Positions 57,658 through 64,000 of a stretch of DNA of 64,000 bases are shown piece after piece. Numbering within the stretch: the stretch's first letter is position 1; each line of letters starts with the position of its first letter. This DNA comes from Paludibacteraceae bacterium (lineage in GTDB: Bacteria; Bacteroidota; Bacteroidia; Bacteroidales; Paludibacteraceae), in NCBI GenBank assembly GCA_017412245.1, contig JAFPYI010000018.1:1-64000 (forward strand), given 5' to 3'. The notes under the pieces are model-generated. The model was not told where the DNA came from. It saw nothing but the letters and a program-made list of their open reading frames with translations, and searched no databases. The position numbers were made by a program, and so were the translations under genes.

Positions 57658-59616
57658 TTATAGCAGTTCTACTGAACGGTTGACGAACTTGGCGAGTGCT
57701 TCGCCTTTCAACTGTCCACTAGCGAGAAGGGCTATATCGATGAGTTGTTTCAAACGTTCATCTTCGCCGTTCAACTTATAAACAGTCTTGATAACTGTCT
57801 CTTTCTTAGGTTCTTCGCCCTCTTTCTCTGCTTTCTTTTCTACTTCTTCCTGTACTTCCTCGGAAGTCATTTTGCCGACTAAGTCCTGGATGATTGGATG
57901 GGAAGTATTGAGCACGAGATTATACGAGTCCGGCATTTGTCCGTAGAAGGACATTCCTTGCTGATGGGCAGACATCTCTTTCATTCGGCGCATGAACTCA
58001 TTCTGTGTCAAGAAGACCGGAAGTGCATCAGCTGCCGCAGCCTCGCAAGAGACATAATAATTCAGTTTCTCTGCTTGCGGAATGAATGCCTCGAATGCTT
58101 TGCGCAGACCTTCTTTCTGCTCGTCAGAATACGTATCTTTTGCTGCGTCTTCCTTGCGGATGATATTCTCTATTGTATCGCTATCTACACGCACGAAACG
58201 TAGTTTGTTGCCATCTGCTTTTTGCTCAAACTGACTCATCGAGTGCACGTCTAACTCGCCGTCCATGAGCAGGATATCATAACCTTTTGCTTTCGCACGC
58301 TCGATATAGGTGTAGTTAGCCTCTTTGTCCTGCGTGTAGAGAAGAATAAGATTGCCGTTCTTGTCGGTTTGTGAGTCTTTTACTTTGTCTTTGTATTCGT
58401 CCAAAGTGAAGTATTCGCCTTCGATATTCTTCATCAGCGCAAAGGTGACCGCTTTCTCGTAGAACTTCTCATCGGTGAGCATACCAAACTGAATGAACAT
58501 CTTGATGTCATCCCATTTCTTGGTGAAGTTCTCACGGTCGGCTTTGAACATCTCGGCTAATTTGTCTGCCACTTTTTTGGTGATATAACCACTGATTTTC
58601 TTCACGTTATTATCACTTTGCAGATAGCTACGGCTGACGTTCAACGGGATATCCGGACTGTCAATCACACCGTGCAAGAGTGTCAAGTATTCCGGAACGA
58701 TATTCTCTACCTCATCCGTTACATAGACTTGGTTGCAATAGAGTTGAATCTTATTGCGGTGAACATCCAGATTGCTCTTAATCTTCGGGAAATAGAGAAT
58801 ACCTGTGAGGTTGAACGGATAATCGACATTCAGGTGGATATGGAACAACGGTTCTTCCATCTGCGTAGGATAGAGTTCGTGGTAGAACTTATCGTAGTCT
58901 TCATCTTTGAGGTCTGCCGGTTTGCGTGTCCACGCAGGGTTGATATCATTGATGATATTCTCTTCGTCGAGTTCTACTTCCTTGCCGTCTTTCCACTCTT
59001 TCTTCTTGCCAAAGGCAATCTCTACCGGCAAGAACTTGCAGTATTTCTTCAGGAGGCCTTCGATGGTGGCGTCCTCGAGGTATTGTTTGAACTCGTCGTC
59101 GATATGGAGCACTATATCTGTTCCTCGTTCGGCTTTGATAGTGTCCTCCATCGTATATTCCGGCGAACCTTCACAAGACCAGTGAACGGCTTTCGCGTCC
59201 TCTTGATACGAGAGCGAGAAGATCTCCACTTTCTTGCTGACCATAAAGGCAGAATAGAAACCAAGGCCGAAATGACCGATGATAGCTTCCGTCTTGTCCT
59301 TGTACTTATTGACGAACTCCTCAGCGCCGGAGAAGGCAATCTGGTTGATGAAACGATCTACTTCTTCAGCAGTCATTCCTATACCGTGGTCGGAGACGGT
59401 CAAAGTCTTTTTCTTTTTATCAATAGTGACGCGCACACGCAAGTCGCCCAAATCACCTTTCACCTCGCCCACGGACGAGAGAGTCTTGAGTTTTTGCGTG
59501 GCATCAACAGCATTAGAGATCAATTCGCGAAGGAAGATCTCATGATCTGAATACAAAAATTTCTTAATGACGGGGAAAATGTTATCACTCGTTACCCCAA
59601 TGTTTCCTTTACTCAT
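57658..59616 (-). CDS. htpG: Molecular chaperone HtpG (Hsp90)
   Basis: A 652-residue Hsp90. ATP-site motifs are clear: FLRELISNAVDATQKLKTL, VSDHGIGMTAEEV and GHFGLGFYSAFMV. The middle domain (FNLTGILYFPK, NVSRSYLQSD) and the C-terminal dimer domain are present. The charged stretch before the final ~35 residues (EVEKKAEKEGEEPKKE) is an insert. The start ATG at 59616 is followed upstream by a 120-bp minisatellite, so its promoter is not clear. Confidence 0.97.
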   Translation of the reverse strand: MSKGNIGVTSDNIFPVIKKFLYSDHEIFLRELISNAVDATQKLKTLSSVGEVKGDLGDLRVRVTIDKKKKTLTVSDHGIGMTAEEVDRFINQIAFSGAEEFVNKYKDKTEAIIGHFGLGFYSAFMVSKKVEIFSLSYQEDAKAVHWSCEGSPEYTMEDTIKAERGTDIVLHIDDEFKQYLEDATIEGLLKKYCKFLPVEIAFGKKKEWKDGKEVELDEENIINDINPAWTRKPADLKDEDYDKFYHELYPTQMEEPLFHIHLNVDYPFNLTGILYFPKIKSNLDVHRNKIQLYCNQVYVTDEVENIVPEYLTLLHGVIDSPDIPLNVSRSYLQSDNNVKKISGYITKKVADKLAEMFKADRENFTKKWDDIKMFIQFGMLTDEKFYEKAVTFALMKNIEGEYFTLDEYKDKVKDSQTDKNGNLILLYTQDKEANYTYIERAKAKGYDILLMDGELDVHSMSQFEQKADGNKLRFVRVDSDTIENIIRKEDAAKDTYSDEQKEGLRKAFEAFIPQAEKLNYYVSCEAAAADALPVFLTQNEFMRRMKEMSAHQQGMSFYGQMPDSYNLVLNTSHPIIQDLVGKMTSEEVQEEVEKKAEKEGEEPKKETVIKTVYKLNGEDERLKQLIDIALLASGQLKGEALAKFVNRSVELL

Positions 59617-59639
59617 AGTATATGTTGTTTTTAATAGTT

Positions 59640-59765
59640 TTCAGTGGTCAGTGATCAGTGGTCAGTGGTCAGTAATCAGTGATCAGTGGTCAGTGGTCAG
59701 TAGTCAGTAGTCAGTGGTCAGCGATCAGTGGTCAGTGATCAGTGGTCAGTTTTTAGTGGTCAATT
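59640..59765. repeat. Minisatellite GTGGTCAGTGATCAGT upstream of htpG
   Basis: About 120 bp of near-perfect repeats of the 7-8 bp words GTGGTCA and GTGATCA. It fills the gap between htpG and the RNA promoter at 59828. It is a likely site of length variation by slippage. Confidence 0.9.
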
Positions 59766-59827
59766 CTCGTGCCAAGGTATGCATAACTGCCAAAATGGCA
59801 GAAAGCAGACAAAAATAATCAAAATAT

Positions 59828-59858
59828 TTGCATATATCAAAAAAATGTCGTACCTTTG
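59828..59858 (+). promoter_or_regulatory. Strong promoter for a structured RNA
   Basis: TTGC (59828-59831), 19 nt, TACCTTTG (59851-59858). The spacer ATATATCAAAAAAATGTCG matches those of secA and the LRR gene in 18 of 19 positions. An 18-bp inverted repeat, CCTTTGC-GGTC-GCAAAGG (59853-59870), covers the -7 box. Confidence 0.8.
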
Positions 59859-59864
59859 CGGTCG

Positions 59865-60090
59865 CAAAGGTTTTGAAAACCTTTCGTCGCTTACCGACGT
59901 TAAACAGTAAGGACATATTAACAAAGAAGCATTATGCTTTTTCTTGTAGTTGGAAATGTGAGAAACTTTCAATGTTAGCAAGAATTGGTATGATGGTTCG
60001 CGCGTATAGCGTGGACTATTCTGCTGTATCTTCTAACAAAGGTATCTCACAACCTCCAACTAGAGAAATAGCACATAGTCTACGCTTTTT
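59865..60090 (+). ncRNA. Probable structured non-coding RNA or long leader
   Basis: Begins just after a strong promoter and holds successive self-complementary elements. Hairpin AAAGGTTTT (59866-59874) with AAAACCTTT (59876-59884). Hairpin CGTCG (59885-59889) with CGACG (59895-59899). A long stem made of TAGTTGGA (59947-59954) with TCCAACTA (60055-60062), GTGAGA (59958-59963) with TCTCAC (60045-60050), TGTTAG (59973-59978) with CTAACA (60033-60038), and CA-GAAT (59979-59985, A bulge) with ATTCTG (60018-60023). AGCGTGGACTAT (60008-60019) also pairs with ATAGTCTACGCT (60075-60086), one G-U, crossing the long stem and followed by TTTTT. That gives either a pseudoknot or two alternative folds. 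It could be a trans-acting RNA or a cis leader for the gene at 60132, since no second promoter is seen. I cannot name a family. Confidence 0.55.
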
Positions 60091-60131
60091 GTGTATATTA
60101 ACTTAATTATTAACCAAATAAAACAACATCT

Positions 60132-60581
60132 ATGAGAAAAATTCTTTCTTTGCTTGTGGTCGTAGGAATGGCCATTGGCGTGAATGCTCAAACGAAAGCA
60201 GCTGATCCAAACGTAAGTGTCGGACAAGCGATTAAAAACACAGGTCTTATCTCCATGTCGATTGGTGCTCCGTGCGTCGCAGCGGGATTAGCCAGTCTTT
60301 TGTATGCAAATCTGTTACCTAATCCGACAACCGGTTATACCACCAGTCAGGCATTGGCAGAACAGAATTCTGAATTGCAATATATTTCTGTAGGCGAGTA
60401 TGTAAACCGTTTGGAGACTTATAACGGCAAAGTGAGAGCAGCCAACAATGCAGGTTATTTGCTGACCGGAGCAGGTGCTGCATTAACGATAATCGGTATT
60501 CCGCTTTATTGTTACGGCAAGAAAATGACGCTTAATGTCAATTATACCGGAAACGGAGCCGGATTAGCACTTAATTTCTAA
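60132..60581 (+). CDS. Small membrane protein of unknown function
   Basis: A 149-residue protein with a signal peptide (MRKILSLLVVVGMAIGVNAQ) and two further hydrophobic stretches (~38-60, SMSIGAPCVAAGLASLLYAN; ~105-125, GYLLTGAGAALTIIGIPLYC). Polar residues lie between them, and the C-terminus is NVNYTGNGAGLALNF, which looks like an outer-membrane strand. I do not recognise the family. It follows the structured RNA and may share its transcript. Confidence 0.7.
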   Translation: MRKILSLLVVVGMAIGVNAQTKAADPNVSVGQAIKNTGLISMSIGAPCVAAGLASLLYANLLPNPTTGYTTSQALAEQNSELQYISVGEYVNRLETYNGKVRAANNAGYLLTGAGAALTIIGIPLYCYGKKMTLNVNYTGNGAGLALNF

Positions 60582-60594
60582 CCCTTAAACAACG

Positions 60595-61911
60595 ATGATT
60601 ATGAAAAAGTATTTCTTTATATTAGTTGCACTTTGTGCATTTATTGGTTGTAAAGATAACAGCGGTTTGTATGGATTACTGACCGATTATGATGCGCGAA
60701 TTGCCAAGTTGGAAAGCCTTTGTTCACAAATGAACACTAATATCACATCTTTAACAACAATTGTAGAAGCACAACAGAGTGGCGAGGCAATTACATCTAT
60801 TACTCCAATAATGGAAGACGGAGATGTGATTGGTTACACTATTACTTTTGCTAATTATGACCCGATAACCATTTATACTGGCAGAGGTGATTCTGGTCCG
60901 GTTCCCGCTATTGGCGTTAAACAAGACACCGATGGCGTGTATTATTGGACGCTTGACGGCGAGTGGATGTTGGATGGCAATGGAAAGCGCGTAACAGCAA
61001 CTCCACAATTGAAAATCGAAGCCGATTATTGGTGGATTTCGTATGATAATGGCGCTACTTGGACAAAACTTAGTTCAGCTAAGGGAGATAGTATATTTCA
61101 ATCGGTTACACAAGATGAGAATTATGTGTACTTTACACTTGAAGATGGCACCGTAATAACTGTTAGCAAAGGTGGTGGTGGAGATTCCCATATTATAGAC
61201 GGTGCAATCCAAGCTATTTTTTCTGTGAGTGCAAGCACCAAGGTGCATTTTTCGCAAGGTAATTTGCAGTATAGGGCTAGTACCCAGACTTGGCGCTTCG
61301 CAGAGAAACAATATGACATGATTGGCGACGACAATGCAAATATATCAGTATCTTATTCTGGTTGGATAGATCTCTTCGGGTGGGGGAGTGGTAATAACCC
61401 CACACTCTTCAGCACGGATTATAGCGATTATCAAATTTTTATTGATTGGGGTGTGAATGCTATCTCCAATGGCGGCAACAAAACCAACCAATGGCGTACA
61501 CTTACTAAGGACGAGTGGGATTATCTAGTCCAAACTCGTTATAATGCAGAAAAACTATGCGGACAAGCGACCGTAGTTGGTGTGCATGGTTTAGTATTCC
61601 TGCCAGATAATTGGACTACTCCAAATTCTCTTACATGGCAAGGTATGCAGAATAATTGGATTACGAATCAATATAGCGCAACCGATTGGTCGAAGATGGA
61701 AGCGGCGGGAGCAGTCTTTCTGCCTGCTGCGGGCTATCGAGTCGGAACGAAGGCACACGCTTCGTTCGATTATTATTATTGGTCGTCCTCTCCAATCAAT
61801 GATTACGAGGTCGGTGCGTACGATTTCGCCTTCTCCGAATACAGCGCGGGCAGTAGCAGCAATGACCGTTTTTTTGGTCTTTCTGTTCGTTTGGTCAAAG
61901 ATGTTAAATAA
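60595..61911 (+). CDS. Lipoprotein: PL29-type N-terminal domain plus lectin-like module
   Basis: A 438-residue protein. Lipobox KKYFFILVALCAFIGC (Cys ~18). Residues ~22-165 match the PL29-type (DUF4988) domain: a short coiled coil (ARIAKLESLCSQMNTNITSL), then GVKQDTDGVYYWTLDGEWML and YWWISYDNGATWTKL. From ~205 a second module starts VHFSQGNLQYRASTQTWRFA and ends in YYYWSSSP ... LSVRLVKDVK, a layout like the FGE/C-type-lectin-fold proteins of Bacteroidota. This module is repeated in the next gene. The last ~40 residues are the most variable part between the two. Surface binding is likely; the ligand is unknown. The start could be the second Met at 60601. Confidence 0.82.
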   Translation: MIMKKYFFILVALCAFIGCKDNSGLYGLLTDYDARIAKLESLCSQMNTNITSLTTIVEAQQSGEAITSITPIMEDGDVIGYTITFANYDPITIYTGRGDSGPVPAIGVKQDTDGVYYWTLDGEWMLDGNGKRVTATPQLKIEADYWWISYDNGATWTKLSSAKGDSIFQSVTQDENYVYFTLEDGTVITVSKGGGGDSHIIDGAIQAIFSVSASTKVHFSQGNLQYRASTQTWRFAEKQYDMIGDDNANISVSYSGWIDLFGWGSGNNPTLFSTDYSDYQIFIDWGVNAISNGGNKTNQWRTLTKDEWDYLVQTRYNAEKLCGQATVVGVHGLVFLPDNWTTPNSLTWQGMQNNWITNQYSATDWSKMEAAGAVFLPAAGYRVGTKAHASFDYYYWSSSPINDYEVGAYDFAFSEYSAGSSSNDRFFGLSVRLVKDVK

Positions 61912-61920
61912 CAAAATTTT

Positions 61921-62868
61921 ATGAAAAAACTTTTCCTTTTTATCACAGCTGTCTTCTCTGCAGTAAGTATTATTGCCGCCGAAGGTGCACTAAATGGATT
62001 TTTTTCAATCAATGCCCAAGGCGACAAAATCCAATTCTCTCAAGGTAATTTGCAGTATCAAGCCAGCACGCAAACTTGGCGTTTTGCAGAGAAACAATAT
62101 GACATGATTGGTGATGCCAATGCAAATATTTCAGCATCCTATTCTGGTTGGATAGATCTGTTGGGCTGGGGTACGGGCAATAATCCTACGTGCTCAACCA
62201 AACAGAATGCTCATTATCAGATCTTTACAGATTGGGGAACCAATGCTATAATCAATGGTGGTAACAAAGCTAATCAATGGCGGACTTTGACAAAAGACGA
62301 ATGGTACTACCTATTTTATGGTCGCGCCAATGCTGAAAGTCTCTTTGCGTTTGCAACAGTTGAGGGTGTGCATGGAGTAATCATTTTACCAGATATTTGG
62401 ACAACTCCGGTTAACCTTACTTTCAACGCAAGTACAGCCAAGGGGATGAATTGGTTTGATGATGGATATTATGATGATAATGCAGGAAAGCATTTTTCTG
62501 ATAACGTTTATATATCCAGCGAGTGGTCGAAGATGGAAGCAGCAGGAGCTGTCTTTCTACCTACTGCGGGCTACCGAGACGGAATGGATGTGGATTATGT
62601 AGGTTCGTTCGGCAACTATTGGTCTTCTACTTCATGCGGAGAAAACTACGCATATGGTATCGGTTTTAGTTATTACTACCTCTTTCTGCAGGTAGACTAC
62701 TATCGTTACGATGGTCAGTCTGTTCGCCTCGTACAATTTTACGAAAACCATGAAGCACTTGATAATAATTTTATTGAGTTCAAAACCATCAAAAGCATTA
62801 AGGAGGGACATTTGTTCATTGAGCGTAACGGAAAGATATACAACTCCCAAGGCCAAGAGGTCAAATAA
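61921..62868 (+). CDS. Secreted protein with lectin-like module
   Basis: A 315-residue protein with a signal peptide (MKKLFLFITAVFSAVSIIAA). The module of the preceding gene follows (IQFSQGNLQYQASTQTWRFA, YDMIGDANANIS, SGWIDLLGWGTGNNP, KMEAAGAVFLPTAGYRDG, NYWSSTSCGENY, QSVRLVQFY). It lacks the lipobox and PL29-type domain and has instead a tail, GHLFIERNGKIYNSQGQEVK, resembling the C-termini of the proteins at 17360 and 50495. It is 9 nt downstream of its paralogue, so the pair is an operon. A terminator follows. Confidence 0.82.
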   Translation: MKKLFLFITAVFSAVSIIAAEGALNGFFSINAQGDKIQFSQGNLQYQASTQTWRFAEKQYDMIGDANANISASYSGWIDLLGWGTGNNPTCSTKQNAHYQIFTDWGTNAIINGGNKANQWRTLTKDEWYYLFYGRANAESLFAFATVEGVHGVIILPDIWTTPVNLTFNASTAKGMNWFDDGYYDDNAGKHFSDNVYISSEWSKMEAAGAVFLPTAGYRDGMDVDYVGSFGNYWSSTSCGENYAYGIGFSYYYLFLQVDYYRYDGQSVRLVQFYENHEALDNNFIEFKTIKSIKEGHLFIERNGKIYNSQGQEVK

Positions 62869-62894
62869 AGTTAAAAGTTAAAAGTCAATAGTAG

Positions 62895-62931
62895 AAAGGG
62901 AACAAGCCACGCAAAGCCTGTTTCCTTTTTT
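62895..62931 (+). terminator. Terminator of the lectin-like gene pair
   Basis: AAAGGGAACAAGCC and GCCTGTTTCCTTTTTT form an imperfect stem around ACGCAAA, ending in a T run. Confidence 0.7.
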
Positions 62932-62971
62932 CGTATGGCGTAATTATAAAGAAATGTACACGAAAATAAAA

Positions 62972-63030
62972 ATAACCTACTTATCACCTACTAATAACCT
63001 ACTTATCACCTACTTATCACCTACTCAAAT
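62972..63030. repeat. Tandem ACCTACTTATC repeats
   Basis: Five near copies of the 10-12 bp word ACCTACTTATC (one as ACCTACTAAT, the last ACCTACTCAA). They lie in a 600-bp gene-poor stretch between the lectin-like pair and the small gene at 63551. That stretch also holds the two repeats listed next and nothing else I can name. Confidence 0.85.
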
Positions 63031-63199
63031 AATCTTGTGCATTTCAAAAGATTAAAGAATGCTAAGGCGCCTTGCCGATTGCCAAGTGATTCGAATTGAT
63101 AAAAAAATATTCAAAAATAAAAAAATGTCCTGTCCAATTCTTGTCCATTTTGGACCTATAGACTTGGACTATTTTTATATATTATATTATTATTTGTGT

Positions 63200-63285
63200 G
63201 CGGATTTCGGACAAATTTATCCGGATTTCGTTCATTTTTATCCGATTTCCGTTTTTTTCTGTACGGATTTCGGACAGTATTTTGA
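63200..63285. repeat. Degenerate CGGATTTCGGACA repeats
   Basis: CGGATTTCGGACA occurs intact twice, with CCGGATTTCGTTCA and CCGATTTCCG as variants between, over about 85 bp. A 78-codon frame crosses it (63059-63295) but its sequence is the repeat read as protein. Confidence 0.65.
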
Positions 63286-63337
63286 AGGAAATTGAAGGGT
63301 TTGGTTAAGGGAATGACAGGACAAAGACTAAAGTACG

Positions 63338-63393
63338 TTAAGACTATGTGAAAACCAGGTTAAAACCCCGTTCAAACCTCGATTAGGTCGGAC
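63338..63393 (+). repeat. 56-bp dispersed element, copy 2
   Basis: Matches 17136-17191 without gaps, 48 of 56 identical by eye; same orientation. The word AACCAGGTTAAAA is identical in both. It lies 80 bp upstream of the promoter at 63473, as copy 1 lies upstream of the promoter at 17254. Confidence 0.8.
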
Positions 63394-63472
63394 GGAAAAG
63401 AAACGACTCGCGTTATAATGCCCAAATAAATGCGATAAATCGCTCTTTTCTTTATAAAAAGTTGTTCGAAAC

Positions 63473-63503
63473 TTGCGTATGTGCAATTTTTGTTGTACCT
63501 TTG
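63473..63503 (+). promoter_or_regulatory. Promoter for the gene at 63551
   Basis: TTGC (63473-63476), 19 nt, TACCTTTG (63496-63503). Confidence 0.75.
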
Positions 63504-63550
63504 TGGCCGATTTTAATATTAATATTAAACCAAAAAAGAAAAATAAGAGA

Positions 63551-63758
63551 ATTGACATAAAAAAGATTACACTCGTTTTAGCATTAGTTTTTATTTCATT
63601 TGCTGCCAATGCAGCAGTTTACAATTATAAGATTAAGATATTACTCCGCAAAATTGAAGAATATCTTTGTTACCGAACAACAGTTTACCTTCCCAAAAGA
63701 CGCACAACTCGGTAACGTGGACGAACCTATCACTCCCGTTTTTATTGTGGAAAAATAA
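63551..63758 (+). pseudogene. Small secreted protein gene, probably frameshifted
   Basis: After the promoter, one frame reads IKKITLVLALVFISFAANA, a good signal peptide, but has no ATG (only ATT or ATA) and soon turns basic (ILLRKIEEYLCYRT). The frame one base over then reads KLKNIFVTEQQFTFPKDAQL and NVDEPITPVFIVEK to a stop at 63756-63758. The two halves look like one small exported protein broken by a frameshift near 63610-63650. The alternative is an intact 49-residue protein from ATG 63609. Confidence 0.5.
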
Positions 63759-63759
63759 T

Positions 63760-64000
63760 ATGAATGAATTCTTAGAAAAAGAGGAACAGATTCTAAGGAT
63801 GATCAAAACCGTCTTTGATCCCGAGATTCCTGTCAATATATACGACCTCGGACTCATCTACGGCATTGAAATCAAAGAAGACGGCATTTGCGACATAACC
63901 ATGACTCTTACTGCGCCATCATGCCCCGCAGGAGACTTTCTCGTGGAGGACCTCAAGCAGAAAGTAGGATCTGTCGAGGGCATCAAAAATGTCAATGTCA
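63760..64000 (+). CDS. DUF59 (MIP18/SufT-type) iron-sulfur assembly protein, N-terminal part
   Basis: ATG 63760 opens a frame that runs off the window: MNEFLEKEEQILRMIKTVFD, PEIPVNIYDLGLIYGIEIKE, then MTLTAPSCPAGDFLVEDL. DPEIPVNIYDLGLIY and the single conserved Cys in TAPSCPAG are hallmarks of the DUF59/MIP18 family, which helps in maturation of Fe-S proteins. It starts 1 nt after the stop at 63758. Length and any downstream partners are outside the window. Confidence 0.9.
   Translation, partial: MNEFLEKEEQILRMIKTVFDPEIPVNIYDLGLIYGIEIKEDGICDITMTLTAPSCPAGDFLVEDLKQKVGSVEGIKNVNV

Noticed and set aside
58618..59550. 310-codon frame opposite htpG
   Set aside because: Antisense shadow of a well-recognised gene; no promoter or motif.
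59640..59765. CRISPR-like or integron-like repeat
   Set aside because: A simple 7-8 bp minisatellite without spacers or att-like structure.
59828..60106. 92-codon frame across the structured RNA region
   Set aside because: It begins inside the promoter and would need a start within the -33/-7 elements. Base pairing explains the region better than coding.
62972..63030. CRISPR array
   Set aside because: Repeat units are 10-12 bp with no unique spacers, and no cas genes are near.
63059..63295. 78-codon frame in the gene-poor stretch
   Set aside because: The sequence is largely the CGGATTTCGGACA repeat read as protein (repeated DFGQ/YP words); no signal, no promoter, no recognisable family.
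1..64000. tRNA or rRNA genes
   Set aside because: Looking for T-loop (GGTTCGAATCC-like) and rRNA core words, I found none that fold or fit; a tRNAscan run would be decisive.

Overview
The window reads as chromosomal DNA of a Bacteroidales bacterium (phylum Bacteroidota). The evidence is a promoter form typical of that phylum (TTGC, 19 nt, TAnnTTTG) in front of 13 genes or transcripts, no obvious Shine-Dalgarno dependence, the type IX secretion protein PorT, several CarboxypepD_reg/OMP_b-brl_3 outer-membrane proteins, a PL29-type lipoprotein (DUF4988 family) and a Rho with a long disordered insert. Genus cannot be fixed from the sequence; I infer a T9SS-bearing gut- or host-type Bacteroidales.

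Layout. 1-134: the end of an IS3-family (IS150-like) insertion sequence. 190-1213: a small HxYQA-repeat secreted protein and a HAD phosphatase. 1416-11062 (minus): pheS with a secreted beta-helix protein, then the operon gcvP - two YitT-family membrane proteins - hppA. 11247-11960: a Crp/Fnr regulator facing away from gcvP. 11957-17023 (minus): an overlapping set of M23 peptidase, YgiQ radical SAM protein, dnaX and a phosphopantetheinyl transferase. 17360-23293: a 1977-residue secreted multidomain protein. 23573-26328: a small unknown protein, rho, aroQ. 26370-34949: outer-membrane beta-barrel protein, PorT, beta-helix lipoprotein, second beta-barrel protein, ribF. 34952-41151 (minus): deacetylase, ROK kinase, MFS sugar transporter, S9 peptidase, secreted unknown. 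41454-46682: secA, a DUF3078 protein, a small outer-membrane protein. 46776-50120 (minus): HD protein, fmt, lgt, nadK. 50495-57601: leucine-rich-repeat protein, pdxJ, ExbB/ExbD/TonB, DJ-1 protein, Xaa-Pro aminopeptidase. 57658-59616 (minus): htpG. 59865-62868: a probable structured RNA, a small membrane protein, and two neighbouring surface proteins sharing a lectin-like module. 63551-64000: a frameshifted small secreted gene and the start of a DUF59 (MIP18/SufT-type) gene.

Most genes are housekeeping. They link to envelope biology: SecA export, Lgt lipidation, PorT secretion, ExbBD-TonB energising of the beta-barrel receptors, and the large surface proteins these machines would deliver.

The unexplained signal is mostly between genes. 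There is a probable structured RNA at 59865-60090 with nested stems and a crossing 12-bp helix. A 97-bp element with a long AT palindrome occurs twice in inverted orientation, plus a third copy whose palindrome has been rewritten but is still self-complementary. A 56-bp element occurs twice. Short repeated words of the GGTTAGTGG type litter intergenic junctions and also occur, translated, inside rho, pheS and the phosphopantetheinyl transferase gene. The adjacent lectin-like proteins differ most in their last 40 residues, which makes them candidates for targeted diversification, although no reverse transcriptase is in the window. I see no tRNA, rRNA or CRISPR array.
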